Part shown: positions 9,441 to 18,722 of the stretch, one piece after another | Layout of the letters: the number at the start of each line of letters is the position of its first letter | Numbering within the stretch: the stretch's first letter is position 1 | Assembly: GCF_025264625.1 (NCBI RefSeq) | Contig: NZ_CP093313.1 | Span: forward strand, 3,596,001 to 3,660,000 | Origin: Occallatibacter riparius | GTDB taxonomy: Bacteria; Acidobacteriota; Terriglobia; Terriglobales; Acidobacteriaceae | Direction: 5' to 3' | Length of the DNA: 64,000 nucleotides | Program-made: the position numbers and the translations under genes | Notes under the pieces: model-generated | The model's input: only the letters and a program-made list of their open reading frames with translations | Databases searched by the model: none | Told to the model about the DNA's origin: nothing

Positions 9441-10220
9441 TCAGGTGGCCGAATTATATTGTGGGGGCCAATACTCATCCACCACCGAAGGAGTCATCGC
9501 GGCGTTCTCCCACTTCAATTTTCTGCGCAGGCCGAAGGCTACTCGGTGTTCTCGGTCATACACGTCCAAGTAACGCGCATAGCCATAAATGTGAATCGTG
9601 AATTCGCCCGACACCATTCGCTGAGACAGCTCACTCATGCTGTAGTCGGTCTCTATTTGCACGAAGTGGCCTATCGAATCATTGGGGACAAGCAAGCGTG
9701 TAGCAGGAGCCTGCTCCTCCCGATATTTAGGCTCTTCTCTCGCTTGAGATCCATACTCCTGCAATACAGCTCTTGCTGATATTGCCTGGAGCTGAGCCGG
9801 TGTGACCCCAACATTTGTAATGGCGAGCTTAAGCTCCCGCATTGCTCGCTCGCCCTCGACCTTGATTCTGTTGCGATAAGAGTTCACATCCAAGGGTTCA
9901 GGTTTCACAAGAAGCCATGCTCGTTGGCCCTTGAGCACAGCTTCTGCATTCAGCGTTGCTGCCTTCGTTTGCCGGTAGAGGAAGAACACCGATGCGAAGC
10001 CACCACACGCGACAAGCACGTTAAACACAAAAGGCAACCAGAAGTGCCATGAGTTGTCGTTGAGCAGTGAAACTGTATAGACCGGTGCGTTTGGCTGACT
10101 CGCCCTAATTGTGGGTTCAGGAGCAGCCGTATCTTTCCGTACAGGACTCGATTGACCAAATGTCAGACTTATCCCGAAGGCCAACAAACAGAGCAGCGCG
10201 AGACGCTTCATAATTTCCAT
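9441..10220 (-). CDS. Membrane-anchored hypothetical protein
   Basis: A 259-residue protein of unrecognised family, convergent with the relaxase gene. It begins with a signal-peptide-like hydrophobic stretch (MKRLALLCLLAFGISLTFG). It has a second clear membrane segment at about residues 60-82 (FWLPFVFNVLVACGGFASVF), followed by a charged domain of about 170 residues. The start could be either the first Met or Met4. The C-terminal domain has several aromatic strands (FTIHIYGYARYLDVYD) suggesting a beta-sandwich. It marks the start of the cargo region after the conjugation genes. No function is assigned. Confidence 0.6.
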   Translation of the reverse strand: MEIMKRLALLCLLAFGISLTFGQSSPVRKDTAAPEPTIRASQPNAPVYTVSLLNDNSWHFWLPFVFNVLVACGGFASVFFLYRQTKAATLNAEAVLKGQRAWLLVKPEPLDVNSYRNRIKVEGERAMRELKLAITNVGVTPAQLQAISARAVLQEYGSQAREEPKYREEQAPATRLLVPNDSIGHFVQIETDYSMSELSQRMVSGEFTIHIYGYARYLDVYDREHRVAFGLRRKLKWENAAMTPSVVDEYWPPQYNSAT

Positions 10221-10399
10221 CCAGATCAGATGTGTGCCATCTTATCCTCTCAAAGCATAAGCGGAACCGCCTCCATTTCTCCATTCGCGATACGAGGCAC
10301 TTAAGCTGCTACCTCCGATTAGCCAGGTTTCGCAAAGTACTTGCCCGCTCGACCTAGGGACACGATCCACCGGCACTGCGACTGTACTCCACTTGATCG

Positions 10400-13300
10400 T
10401 CAGTTGAGCGCGTGAGTGGCTGGACCGTAGAGGTTCAACAGCAACCTTCCGTCATCGCCGGTTGCCGCTTCTATATGCCACGCAGTACAGTCGAACGGCG
10501 TTGATATACGACCCACCGGCCACAAGCTACTGTTGCAAACCATTCCTGTGCCGTCTGCCTTGGGGATGATTCTGACGAACGTTTTTGACGGTAGAGGGAT
10601 TCCATTCCATTGGACATCGAGAGCCATTTGCAGATGCTTCCACCCTCGCGGCGAATCGATGTCCTCTCGCGTCACGAACCGATTCCACAATAAGTACTGG
10701 TCTTCTGTATCCCAGAAGTCCTTTTGTGCCAACAGTTGTTCATTTTTCGAGAGCCAAAGTTTCGCTCCGAAAATGTCCTTGAACTGCGCGGTCGCTTTCT
10801 CGGTCGCCCAGACAGCAGCAGTGCGCGAAGCCAAGCCCAACTGGCAGAGAAGAGCTGCAGGCTGGCTGCTTACGCCGTAGGTAAATGCCAGTGCCGGTCC
10901 TTCACCCAACTCGGTAAATCGGGGATGCGCCACCGCAATCGCCTGCACGCGCACGGCCTCTGCGGCCCACACCAGTTTGAAAGATATGGCATCCTGCAGG
11001 AATACCTGTATCCGATTGGCGTCATGTCCAGTCCTATCTTTCAGAATCTCCGCCGACGGAACTCCAGCGATCCATTCGTGAAGTGCAGTTTCCCAGGACT
11101 CCGGCAACGTTCTCACGCCAAAAAACGGATGCCCGAGCACAACCTTTGCAAAACGGACAGCAGCTGCCCCTGCGAGCTTCGCGTCGGCAGCTATAAAAGC
11201 GGAGTGCAACTCCGCCAAACTGTCGATTAACTCGTCGCGATGGTTGTCGAGAAACAGACCCGGTTCCGTGCCGAGTCCCGAGGCATAAAGTGCGGATCGC
11301 TGCTGTGCAGAAGTTCTGTTCCATAGCCACGTCGCTCGCGAAATCAGCACATTGCGCTCCACCGACTGCGTCGGTTCATTATGCCGATTTAGCGTCCTCC
11401 TCCAAAGAGATCCGTTGAGCATTTCGTCGAGAAGGGTGGTGATCTGAGTAACATCCGCGCCGAGTTGATCGATTGTGGATAGGATTGCTACATCCAGGTC
11501 GGCAAGATCAGCGGACAAACGCTGCGTCGTTGCTTCAGTCTCGTCGTCTTCTTCGTCATCCGTCCCAGAAAGGCGCGGGTCATCCCAGAGTGTCGGGTTG
11601 TTCAGAATGTACTCTGAGAAATCCTTCGGCTGGACCCCAAGCAAAGAGGCAATTCGATGAACCAAATTCATAACAAGACGCGCAAGTCCACTCACAAGGC
11701 GCTGTCCAGTCGATGCCTCGATGAGATCAGAAAAATCTTTATGCAAGCGGTCTCTCTTGCTCGCGTCAAAGCTAGGGAGCACCGCAATCCCGTCGAGATC
11801 GACGAATGCTCGCCCTACTCTCCCTAGCACATTGGAAAATTCCGCCTCGGGGATGCATTTCCACTGACCCTGCTCGTATCGTTGAAGCGATCGAAAGACA
11901 AGAACACTACACGATAGATCGAGACCTTGAGCGAGAGTTGGAGATGCGATCACGACGCTGAGCTTTCGTTGATGTAGAAGCTGTTCGATAGCACTCAAGA
12001 ACGGCCTGGGAAGCGCTCCGTGATGAACGCCAATCCCTGCCTCAAGCGCACTGTATGCACAATGAGACTTGCCAAGCCATTCACGCCCAATCGCCGCAGC
12101 GAACTCAAAGTCGGACGGCGCCAATGGACGAATATGCTCTAAATAACCCTGTTTCGATGCCTGCAAGAATGCCTTCGCCAAACTCTCCGTCTGCCTGCGA
12201 ATGGGACAGTACACGAGAATGGAATGGCCATCTCCAGCGAAGGCATCCACTGTCGCGACATGAAACTCCGCTTCGTCGTCCGGGAACTTCTTACGTCGTC
12301 GTCCTTTCGCTGCACGGATCTTTACGAAATTCGGCACAAAGGCTTCTTCTTCCCGAAAGTTCAAGCGTGCAGACTCAGATGATGTCGCCCAATCTAGCGT
12401 CGCAAGGCGCTGGCGAGTGGGACGCCACGAGACCTGGACCGCAGCTCCGGGATCATCACTGCGCAGCCACTTCGTGAAGTCTTCAAAATACGGATCTTCC
12501 GAATTGAACATTGCAGACAGACAGACAATGCGCCTTTGCTGGGCATCGCCCCTACGCAGCAGTTTTTGAACTAGCGCCTCGTATCGAAGCTCGCGGCTTC
12601 CGAGGCCGATCATATGACCTTCATCGAAGACAATCAGGCCCACATCATCCAGAACCGCCGGGTCTTGACGCATCGCGAAATCAAGTTTCTCTGGCGTTGC
12701 CACAACGATATTCGCACTGGCCAAGGTTTGAGAGTCCGCTATCGTCGCGCCAGCCGCACCGTATAAGGAGGTCACGGAAAATCCGAGCGGCACAAAAGAA
12801 CGGGAGAGAACCCGTTCGACCTGAGCCGAGAGAGCACGCAATGGCGTCACATAAACTACGCGCTTTCGACTCGCTAGGGTGCACAGGATGCAGAGTTCGG
12901 CGATTCGCGTTTTGCCTGCGCTTGTTGGAAGAGCAATCACCAGATCATCCGTTAGATCGATCGCTCGCTTGGCAGCTTCGAGCTGCGACGGCCACAATTC
13001 CATTTGAGGAGGACGCCTCACGCTCATCTGAGCGATGAAATTTGTACGCAATCCAGGCCAATCTTCCTGCCCGGCGCTTGGACCATCCTGCGGCAAACGC
13101 TGATGCAGGTTGGAGTCCCAAAGGTCTTCCAGAAGATGCAAAGTGAGTGTTGCAACCCACCAAGTTGAAAGTTGGCCGCTCTGCGAAGAAGCGGCGATAA
13201 GCCGCCTCAGCATATCTATTGCGCTCTGAAATAGCTCTCTATTCCCAAAGAGCAATCCCGAGTCCGCTGTTCCAATTGCCCAAACGTAGGCATTGGTCGC

Positions 13301-13894
13301 AGCAATAACAACTGCGTCATCCGTATCGAACTCATCTTCCGGGTCTAATAGACGCGCCGCGATCTGGTCGTCGCTCCTGGCTGCATCCGAAAACCAGACG
13401 ATCACTTGTTCCCGAAGGATGGTCATATCCTTTCGGAGAATCAATGCCAAACAACGTTCCTGAGTGGATAGGTTCGCTTCTAACGCAGGGATCGGAAGCA
13501 TGGAGTACGAGCGGGCTGCATATCCTGCCAAGTGGAACGCTGTTGCGCTAACGACCAGATGCCGGCCCCTGTCTCGACTCTCTCCCGTATCTCTGCGCAC
13601 CGCCGACTCAATCGCCTCTGCCGCAACACGGAAAGCATCCGATGTGCGGAGCGCGGCACCTGGCTCCCGTGTTCGATTCGCGTCGCGCAATTCGAGAGCA
13701 AGGGCCAGAACTCCATACCCGAAATCCAATAGATCAAGGGTCAGTGACGGAGTGAACGCGGGGGAACCCAGCGGCAGTACTCCGTCTCGCCAGAGAAGCC
13801 CACGGGCCAAGCCCCGGGCGAGGAGCCGTCCCCTTGTCGCCGGAGCAGTCAGCTCGTTCAATTGTTCAACAATCGTTTCGACGTTATTTGCCAT
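10400..13894 (-). CDS. hamB: HamB: Hachiman defence Ski2-like helicase
   Basis: A superfamily-2 DNA helicase of 1164 residues. Motif I LPTSAGKTRIAEL is at about residues 318-330. The segment VVYVTPLRALSAQVER corresponds to motif Ia, DEGHMIGLGSRELRYEALVQ holds the DExH box with the Ski2-like follow-on, and GVHHGALPR plus VVIASPTLAQGLDL are late motifs typical of Ski2-like helicases. The N-terminal 300 residues and C-terminal 400 residues have no motif I can name. It overlaps the upstream DUF1837-like nuclease gene by 11 bases. In Hachiman, HamB is known to act as a DNA-damage or phage-DNA sensor that releases HamA nuclease. The related AbpAB pair is the main alternative name. Confidence 0.82.
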   Translation of the reverse strand: MANNVETIVEQLNELTAPATRGRLLARGLARGLLWRDGVLPLGSPAFTPSLTLDLLDFGYGVLALALELRDANRTREPGAALRTSDAFRVAAEAIESAVRRDTGESRDRGRHLVVSATAFHLAGYAARSYSMLPIPALEANLSTQERCLALILRKDMTILREQVIVWFSDAARSDDQIAARLLDPEDEFDTDDAVVIAATNAYVWAIGTADSGLLFGNRELFQSAIDMLRRLIAASSQSGQLSTWWVATLTLHLLEDLWDSNLHQRLPQDGPSAGQEDWPGLRTNFIAQMSVRRPPQMELWPSQLEAAKRAIDLTDDLVIALPTSAGKTRIAELCILCTLASRKRVVYVTPLRALSAQVERVLSRSFVPLGFSVTSLYGAAGATIADSQTLASANIVVATPEKLDFAMRQDPAVLDDVGLIVFDEGHMIGLGSRELRYEALVQKLLRRGDAQQRRIVCLSAMFNSEDPYFEDFTKWLRSDDPGAAVQVSWRPTRQRLATLDWATSSESARLNFREEEAFVPNFVKIRAAKGRRRKKFPDDEAEFHVATVDAFAGDGHSILVYCPIRRQTESLAKAFLQASKQGYLEHIRPLAPSDFEFAAAIGREWLGKSHCAYSALEAGIGVHHGALPRPFLSAIEQLLHQRKLSVVIASPTLAQGLDLSCSVLVFRSLQRYEQGQWKCIPEAEFSNVLGRVGRAFVDLDGIAVLPSFDASKRDRLHKDFSDLIEASTGQRLVSGLARLVMNLVHRIASLLGVQPKDFSEYILNNPTLWDDPRLSGTDDEEDDETEATTQRLSADLADLDVAILSTIDQLGADVTQITTLLDEMLNGSLWRRTLNRHNEPTQSVERNVLISRATWLWNRTSAQQRSALYASGLGTEPGLFLDNHRDELIDSLAELHSAFIAADAKLAGAAAVRFAKVVLGHPFFGVRTLPESWETALHEWIAGVPSAEILKDRTGHDANRIQVFLQDAISFKLVWAAEAVRVQAIAVAHPRFTELGEGPALAFTYGVSSQPAALLCQLGLASRTAAVWATEKATAQFKDIFGAKLWLSKNEQLLAQKDFWDTEDQYLLWNRFVTREDIDSPRGWKHLQMALDVQWNGIPLPSKTFVRIIPKADGTGMVCNSSLWPVGRISTPFDCTAWHIEAATGDDGRLLLNLYGPATHALN

Positions 13895-14636
13895 CTACGG
13901 TGTAGACCGCCTTCATGAAGTCTGCATAGGCCGATAACCTGATGGCCGCGTGCTGTCGCTGAATGCCTTTGACCTTTGCCTTGGGGCACTTTGCAAGAGA
14001 TGGAGTCGGATCGTTACCGCCAAGTGCGAAAACCATTTGGGTGAGGTTCTTGGATGGAAGCGGGTCCTTGGTCTGAAGCTCGCTCCACATCTTTGCTTCA
14101 TCGTCCCTATTTTCTTCAAAGAGTCGCTTCGTGATGAATGCTAGAGTAGATGGGTTAGGTCGCCCGTCGAAGCCATCAAGGCCATTGCTAGCTTCGGTGA
14201 CGGCACTGTCCCCGAATTGATTCCGGCTCTTGCATTCACATTTCAAAATCCTGCGGGGATTGCTTGTGTAGTTGAGTCCCAGTACATCATTTCCGTGCAT
14301 TGGCATCTGCCGGTCGCTTTTCCACTTCAGCTTCTTAATAGGGACCGTGAATTCCGTCTGCGAGTTTACGTATTCCGTGGCCAGCAGTTCTCCCAGGTCT
14401 CCAGATTGAGTGCGCTTGTTCGTGGGAAGACTATTTTTGATGACGGCGGAGGCTTTCTCGTAGCCCCCTAACTTTAGGACGGTCGCTTCTCCCACGAAGT
14501 GATCCGCCATAAGGGGTTTCAGTAAATCTAGACCGATCTTCTGGCCGTTGTTCTTTTCGACAAAGTAGTCGATCCCCGTGCCGGACGGGGAACCAGGCTC
14601 CAACCATTTTGAGAACAGGTCGCTTGGCACAGGCAA
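13884..14636 (-). CDS. hamA: HamA: Hachiman DUF1837-type effector nuclease
   Basis: A 250-residue protein with a PD-(D/E)XK nuclease pattern: SGDLGELLATEYV (Glu83), PMHGNDVLGL (Asp117) and ILKCECKSR (Glu134, Lys136). That arrangement and the SGxLGE helix fit the DUF1837 family used as HamA in Hachiman. It is the first gene of a two-gene operon, and its 3' end overlaps the helicase gene by 11 bases. The family is known to degrade DNA nonspecifically when released by HamB, causing abortive infection. The family call comes from motifs plus the helicase partner. Confidence 0.8.
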   Translation of the reverse strand: MPVPSDLFSKWLEPGSPSGTGIDYFVEKNNGQKIGLDLLKPLMADHFVGEATVLKLGGYEKASAVIKNSLPTNKRTQSGDLGELLATEYVNSQTEFTVPIKKLKWKSDRQMPMHGNDVLGLNYTSNPRRILKCECKSRNQFGDSAVTEASNGLDGFDGRPNPSTLAFITKRLFEENRDDEAKMWSELQTKDPLPSKNLTQMVFALGGNDPTPSLAKCPKAKVKGIQRQHAAIRLSAYADFMKAVYTVDGK

Positions 14637-14816
14637 ATCCTGATCAGCAGAGTAATATTTGCGTTGCCGTCCATCTTATTGTAATCAGGCCACATACGCC
14701 AAGGGTTCTGGCCTGGCGGTTACGAACAATCGCGCAACCCGGAATTTGGGGAATCTGAGGAAAGCAGTGTAGAGACAGTGACCGAGTTTACAAATCCTGA
14801 TCAGGTTGTCATCCGT

Positions 14817-15494
14817 TCAGTTTTTGGCCAGATGATGAGAATGCGATTCATCCTCGAACTCACCGACAACCGACTTCCCGAACTTGGCCCACCGATCATT
14901 CTCAATCAGTGTGGATCGAACGACCTCGATGTCCTCTGCGCCACCGACTCCCTTCAGCACAGATTTGACCGATTCGGCAACTGACCGCGGCATCCACGGA
15001 CTCAGATACACACGATCGATACAAGAGAGCGGAATGTCGATATCGATATAAGACCTAGGTTTACCCTGATCCTCAAAAATCACACGGTATTCCGATTCTG
15101 GCTTGAATGGAGCTCTCTTCATGAAGGGAAGGTTTGTGATTCTTTTCGAAGTTTGCGCTAGTTCATTCAGGGAAATGTATGAAACTCGTCTCCCTCTGAT
15201 CCCGTCGTACTGATTCAACTCCGCCAAGAGCTCTTCTTTGTAGAAACTGATGCATACGCCACTCGAACCGGAAGCGAACACGCTCCAATGATGATAGGTC
15301 TCGGTCTCCTGAGAGAAGCAGACTGCTAATAGGGTAGCGAGCTGCTTCTTCTCCTTATACAGGCGCATGAAAAGCGAGTCGTTCCTATCATCCCAACTTT
15401 CTGGATCAAGAAAGGTCAGCGCCTTCTTAGAGAGAAGGTATATGAGAGACGGCAGATTACTATAGCGTCGCAGGAATTTCTTCGTCAGAGGCAT
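14817..15494 (-). CDS. DUF2971-family protein appended to the short-Argonaute operon
   Basis: A 225-residue protein that fits DUF2971. It has an N-terminal hydrophobic or aromatic segment with FLDPESWDDRNDSLF, then LLAVCFSQETETYHHWSVFA and GVCISFYKEEL, which follow the family pattern of CFS, then W near H or Y, then GVCI.F. DUF2971 has no established biochemical activity that I can name. Its start lies only 5 bases downstream of the pAgo stop, so it is the third cistron of the DREN-APAZ/pAgo operon. The gene reads as intact. A role as accessory factor or second effector is inferred from the spacing alone. Confidence 0.75.
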   Translation of the reverse strand: MPLTKKFLRRYSNLPSLIYLLSKKALTFLDPESWDDRNDSLFMRLYKEKKQLATLLAVCFSQETETYHHWSVFASGSSGVCISFYKEELLAELNQYDGIRGRRVSYISLNELAQTSKRITNLPFMKRAPFKPESEYRVIFEDQGKPRSYIDIDIPLSCIDRVYLSPWMPRSVAESVKSVLKGVGGAEDIEVVRSTLIENDRWAKFGKSVVGEFEDESHSHHLAKN

Positions 15495-15499
15495 TCAAC

Positions 15500-16912
15500 T
15501 CACATGTAGAAACAGTAGCGCGGTTCGATCCGTTGATTATCCTGGCAGTGTTTGAGGACATTACCCACACTCTGCGCTGCCGTGAGAGTCAGAGGCATAC
15601 CGCCGTCGAACTGGGTACTATTCCAATTCATCTTCGTCAACGCCAGAATCTCTTTTGCATGACCCAGCGGCGTCTGGTCCCCTGCTGCGATCTTGATAGA
15701 GACAGGTTTAGGAACGTACATACCAGGATATGTTTCAAAGAACGGCACGCTCCCTTTCGTATAGAGCACTCCGCTCCGGCCGCTTGTTTGAAGGAAGGTG
15801 CCGCGTAGTGGCGGGTAGACCCCGTCTCGGTAGAGACGGATCTCCGAGTCATTGACATGGACGAGGTCGTAGATGTCGATACGCGCTTCTTTGATAGCCT
15901 TTCTGGCCCCGGCTTCCTCTTCTTGAGAGAAAGGGGAACTCTTGTGGATGACCACGCGAGCCGGTAAAGTGCGATGAACATCACGGTATTTTGCCAGCGC
16001 ATCGGTGATCAATGCCTGGCAATCGTCTCCAGACAGGTGCGGCTGCCTGTCGTCTTTCGAGAGCGAAGCAGACCCGCCGCGGACGACAACACCCTCTCCA
16101 AGTTCATTAAAGACCTGGGCCATGCTGGTGGTGAGCCGCGATCGGTCCAGACTTTCAAAGAAACTGATGCCGACGAAGCAAGCGGAGAACTGGGAAGAAT
16201 CACGTACCAAGCGCCAAGGGGTGCCCCCAGCCTTGTAATACAAGGCTGAAAAGATGTTCCAAGCACGGGTTGCTTCGTCCTGCAGAGGGCGAGGTATGCC
16301 GGTTCTTTTGAGTTTCCGGGCCTTTGATTCATCGTATGTGCTGGGCAGGATCAGCTGGATCGGAATCCGCCATTGCATCGTTCTCGCCTTAAGCAGATGA
16401 TGAAGGTCTTTCCGCCCCGGACTCTTCCTCTCTTCATAGACCATTTCCAGAACTTCCACGGGAAGCGCGCACACTATGACATCGGGGTTGCTGTTTTCCG
16501 CCAAAAATTCCACTTCCTTGATGAAAAGATCGACCGCCCTTTCGACTCGGTCTGCGATAGTAGCCTCATTCGAGACTGTTTCCAAAGAGGTGTTGGTAAG
16601 CGTCCGCGCCAACGAGGCATCCGCAACGAAGGCGCAGCAGAAAGAGCTTGTCGAAGAAATGGGCGGAAATGCAGGAAATAAATTGGGCTGCTTCGTTTGC
16701 TTCTGTGCCACGCCCTGAGAGCACTTTTCGAGCCAGCGAGTGGTTCCTTCAACGGTCTCGGTCGTGCCGATCAGTCCTACTCTGACTTCCTTCGGCGCCC
16801 GCGAAGACTGAAGATCAAAGGGGCCATAGTCGCGGATGCCGAAGCGGATATCGACATGACGATTGCCGCCACCGAATTCGAGTTCTGGTTCTTCGAGAAT
16901 CGTAAGATTCAT
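15500..16912 (-). CDS. Short prokaryotic Argonaute (MID-PIWI), SPARDA type
   Basis: A guide-binding Argonaute of 470 residues with only MID and PIWI domains, the length of short pAgos. The MID-like region covers about residues 40-250. The PIWI half contains CFVGISFFESLDRS and RVVIHKSSPFSQEE, and it ends with the Argonaute-type C-terminus (NWNSTQFDGGMPLTLTAAQS, then a terminal YCFYM). The catalytic DEDX tetrad is not evident, as expected for short pAgos that act through a partner. It starts with ATG overlapping the stop of the DUF4365-APAZ gene by 4 bases. In known SPARDA systems the pair binds guide RNA and target DNA and then activates the partner nuclease. Confidence 0.88.
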   Translation of the reverse strand: MNLTILEEPELEFGGGNRHVDIRFGIRDYGPFDLQSSRAPKEVRVGLIGTTETVEGTTRWLEKCSQGVAQKQTKQPNLFPAFPPISSTSSFCCAFVADASLARTLTNTSLETVSNEATIADRVERAVDLFIKEVEFLAENSNPDVIVCALPVEVLEMVYEERKSPGRKDLHHLLKARTMQWRIPIQLILPSTYDESKARKLKRTGIPRPLQDEATRAWNIFSALYYKAGGTPWRLVRDSSQFSACFVGISFFESLDRSRLTTSMAQVFNELGEGVVVRGGSASLSKDDRQPHLSGDDCQALITDALAKYRDVHRTLPARVVIHKSSPFSQEEEAGARKAIKEARIDIYDLVHVNDSEIRLYRDGVYPPLRGTFLQTSGRSGVLYTKGSVPFFETYPGMYVPKPVSIKIAAGDQTPLGHAKEILALTKMNWNSTQFDGGMPLTLTAAQSVGNVLKHCQDNQRIEPRYCFYM

Positions 16913-18276
16913 AGTTCTAGCTCTGCCTGCTCCTCTTGATCTTCGGCAAAAACGGTCTCTTGGCGATCTTTCTCTTCCCGTTTTACCCAGTCCGCATCCT
17001 CGAAGCCGCTATCGGCGATGAACTGCATCAAGGGATAAAACTTGAGCAAGTTGTGTCGGCTGAACAACGTGTCTTTCTGGAGAAATTCGGCCCACATGAA
17101 CACCTGGCCGTGTACGGCCTGGTTGTTCTCCAATCGCTTGATGCCGCTCAGAGCGTCCGCGCTGAATCGACTATCTCGGTAACCGTCTTTAGTGAATCGA
17201 TAGGTTGGCGTGATTTGCAGAAACCAGTTTCCATCCAACTCCAGAAAATGCCCAAAGAAGGCCACATGTCGGAAGTACGAGGTGCGCTCAGGATCGAGTT
17301 TGGATTGATACCGCTTGAACACCTCACGGCTGGCGTTCTTGCGTCTGCTGCGGTACTTCCGCTTGCGGTCGCTCAGATCATCGCTGGCCCGGTGAAAGTA
17401 AAACTTGTCCATATTGGAAAAGTGGATGTCATCTTCACGCAGCTGGTCCTGCAACGTGACGTTCAGCAACTCAACGAAGAGCTTTTTTCTGTCCGCGTCG
17501 TGCGTCATCGACCATTCGAAGGTAAGATCGCTCTCGACTGTGCCGACATCGACAATATCCTGCCACTGCGTAGAGGAAAGATCGTGAAACGAATACACGA
17601 CGGAGCCATGAATGGTGAATCCTCGACAAACATCTCGCCCAGATGGCTTGGCGAGACTAAAGAGATGGTCTAAGGCTTGCTTCCGGGCTGGGAACGTTGT
17701 GCGGGCATGGTAATACCGCTCCGGAAACTGGGCCACCGGCAACAAGTCCGTGAAAATGGTCTCCTGTTTTGGGGTCGTTCCCAAATATAGGCCGCCATCG
17801 TCGGGGAGAGCCAGCTTGCGGAGGTCGTGCTTGGCAGTTTGGTCGAAACCGTGTTGAGCTTTCACGAAGTGCATCTTGCGCGAGGCCCTGCGAATCGGAT
17901 CAGAGAAGTAATCCTTTACCGAGAGCCAGTACGCTTCATCCGTTCTTGGCCGCGAATAGACCAGGATTACGGGGAGATTTCCTTTGAGCCAATAGCGAAG
18001 ATCCCGTTCACTACATGTGTAGGTCAACTCCGTTGCGGTCTCACCCTCAAAAGCGCCATCGGTAGCTTTGCTTTGCACGGAGAGGATCAGATTCGTGACC
18101 TCGGCATTTTCATTTCGAATCTCTAAGCGGCCGTCAATGCCCGCTTCAACGCCTCCACTTGGGTACCAGAGATAGCCCATTTCCAAGATGCGCCGCTCGA
18201 TGAGGTTAACTCCTCGCGCGCCGATCATGTCTGAATTCCCGATCTTCTTTGGGAGAGTCCGACTCGGTTTTACCAT
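16909..18276 (-). CDS. DREN-APAZ (DUF4365-APAZ) effector nuclease of the SPARDA system
   Basis: A 455-residue two-domain protein. Residues about 15-150 form a DUF4365 PD-(D/E)XK nuclease. Glu27 lies in NLIERRILEMGY, Asp48 in VEAGIDGRLEI, and the Gln68-Lys70 pair in LSVQSKA replaces the usual ExK by QxK, as often seen in DUF4365. The rest is an APAZ domain, which substitutes for the missing N/PAZ lobe of the short pAgo encoded next. In studied SPARDA systems this subunit degrades DNA and RNA after plasmid or phage detection. It is the first gene of the operon and reads leftwards. An AT-rich segment at 18280-18350 probably holds the promoter. Confidence 0.85.
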   Translation of the reverse strand: MVKPSRTLPKKIGNSDMIGARGVNLIERRILEMGYLWYPSGGVEAGIDGRLEIRNENAEVTNLILSVQSKATDGAFEGETATELTYTCSERDLRYWLKGNLPVILVYSRPRTDEAYWLSVKDYFSDPIRRASRKMHFVKAQHGFDQTAKHDLRKLALPDDGGLYLGTTPKQETIFTDLLPVAQFPERYYHARTTFPARKQALDHLFSLAKPSGRDVCRGFTIHGSVVYSFHDLSSTQWQDIVDVGTVESDLTFEWSMTHDADRKKLFVELLNVTLQDQLREDDIHFSNMDKFYFHRASDDLSDRKRKYRSRRKNASREVFKRYQSKLDPERTSYFRHVAFFGHFLELDGNWFLQITPTYRFTKDGYRDSRFSADALSGIKRLENNQAVHGQVFMWAEFLQKDTLFSRHNLLKFYPLMQFIADSGFEDADWVKREEKDRQETVFAEDQEEQAELEL

Positions 18277-18722
18277 CTCAGCTCTGATTTAGTTCATTTT
18301 ATTGCACAAGTTTTGTTGCAGCTCTAAAAATCCAACCTGTTGTGATCTAGACAATGCCGGGAGGAAGTCTCCTCCCGCACTGCGACCGCGCTGCGTTCTC
18401 CGCTCCCCACCTCTGCGGGCCTGTTCCTGCCCGCAACGCCGGCCCTGAAATCCATGCGGGAAAACTCCTAAATTTCTTCTTTTATCGAGTGCCCGCGCTT
18501 CATGCGGCTTTGTGGCAGAGCCGGTCGGAACCCGTCAAGGGTCTTCGCTGACGCTCGATGAACGGCAACAAACGCCGCCCTTGACCGAACCCGCCTCGCC
18601 CCTGCCCGCCGCGCAAGACATGAAGCGGGGGCACTCAACAAAAGAAATTTGGTTGAGAGCCACAGGCGAAATGCCCTCCTTCAGAATCTCGCCCACGCGG
18701 GCAGCACAGGAGAGCAAATATC
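18277..18722. other. Divergent intergenic leader between the SPARDA operon and ardC
   Basis: These 446 bases separate divergent transcription units. The left part (18280-18350) is AT-rich and is a likely promoter zone for the leftward operon. A perfect 8-bp hairpin (CGGGAGGA / TCCTCCCG, 4-base loop) lies at 18358-18377. The remaining 340 bases before ardC are GC-rich, with many short Pro/Arg-type frames on both strands but no convincing gene. It may be a long 5' leader of ardC. Confidence 0.5.

Noticed and set aside
16936..17673. 245-residue plus-strand frame
   Set aside because: It lies antisense to the DREN-APAZ effector, whose frame has clear domain motifs.
15500..18276. Long catalytic Argonaute or SPARTA (TIR-APAZ) system
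   Set aside because: The Argonaute has only MID-PIWI length and lacks an evident DEDX tetrad. The partner's N-terminal domain is a DUF4365 nuclease, not TIR.
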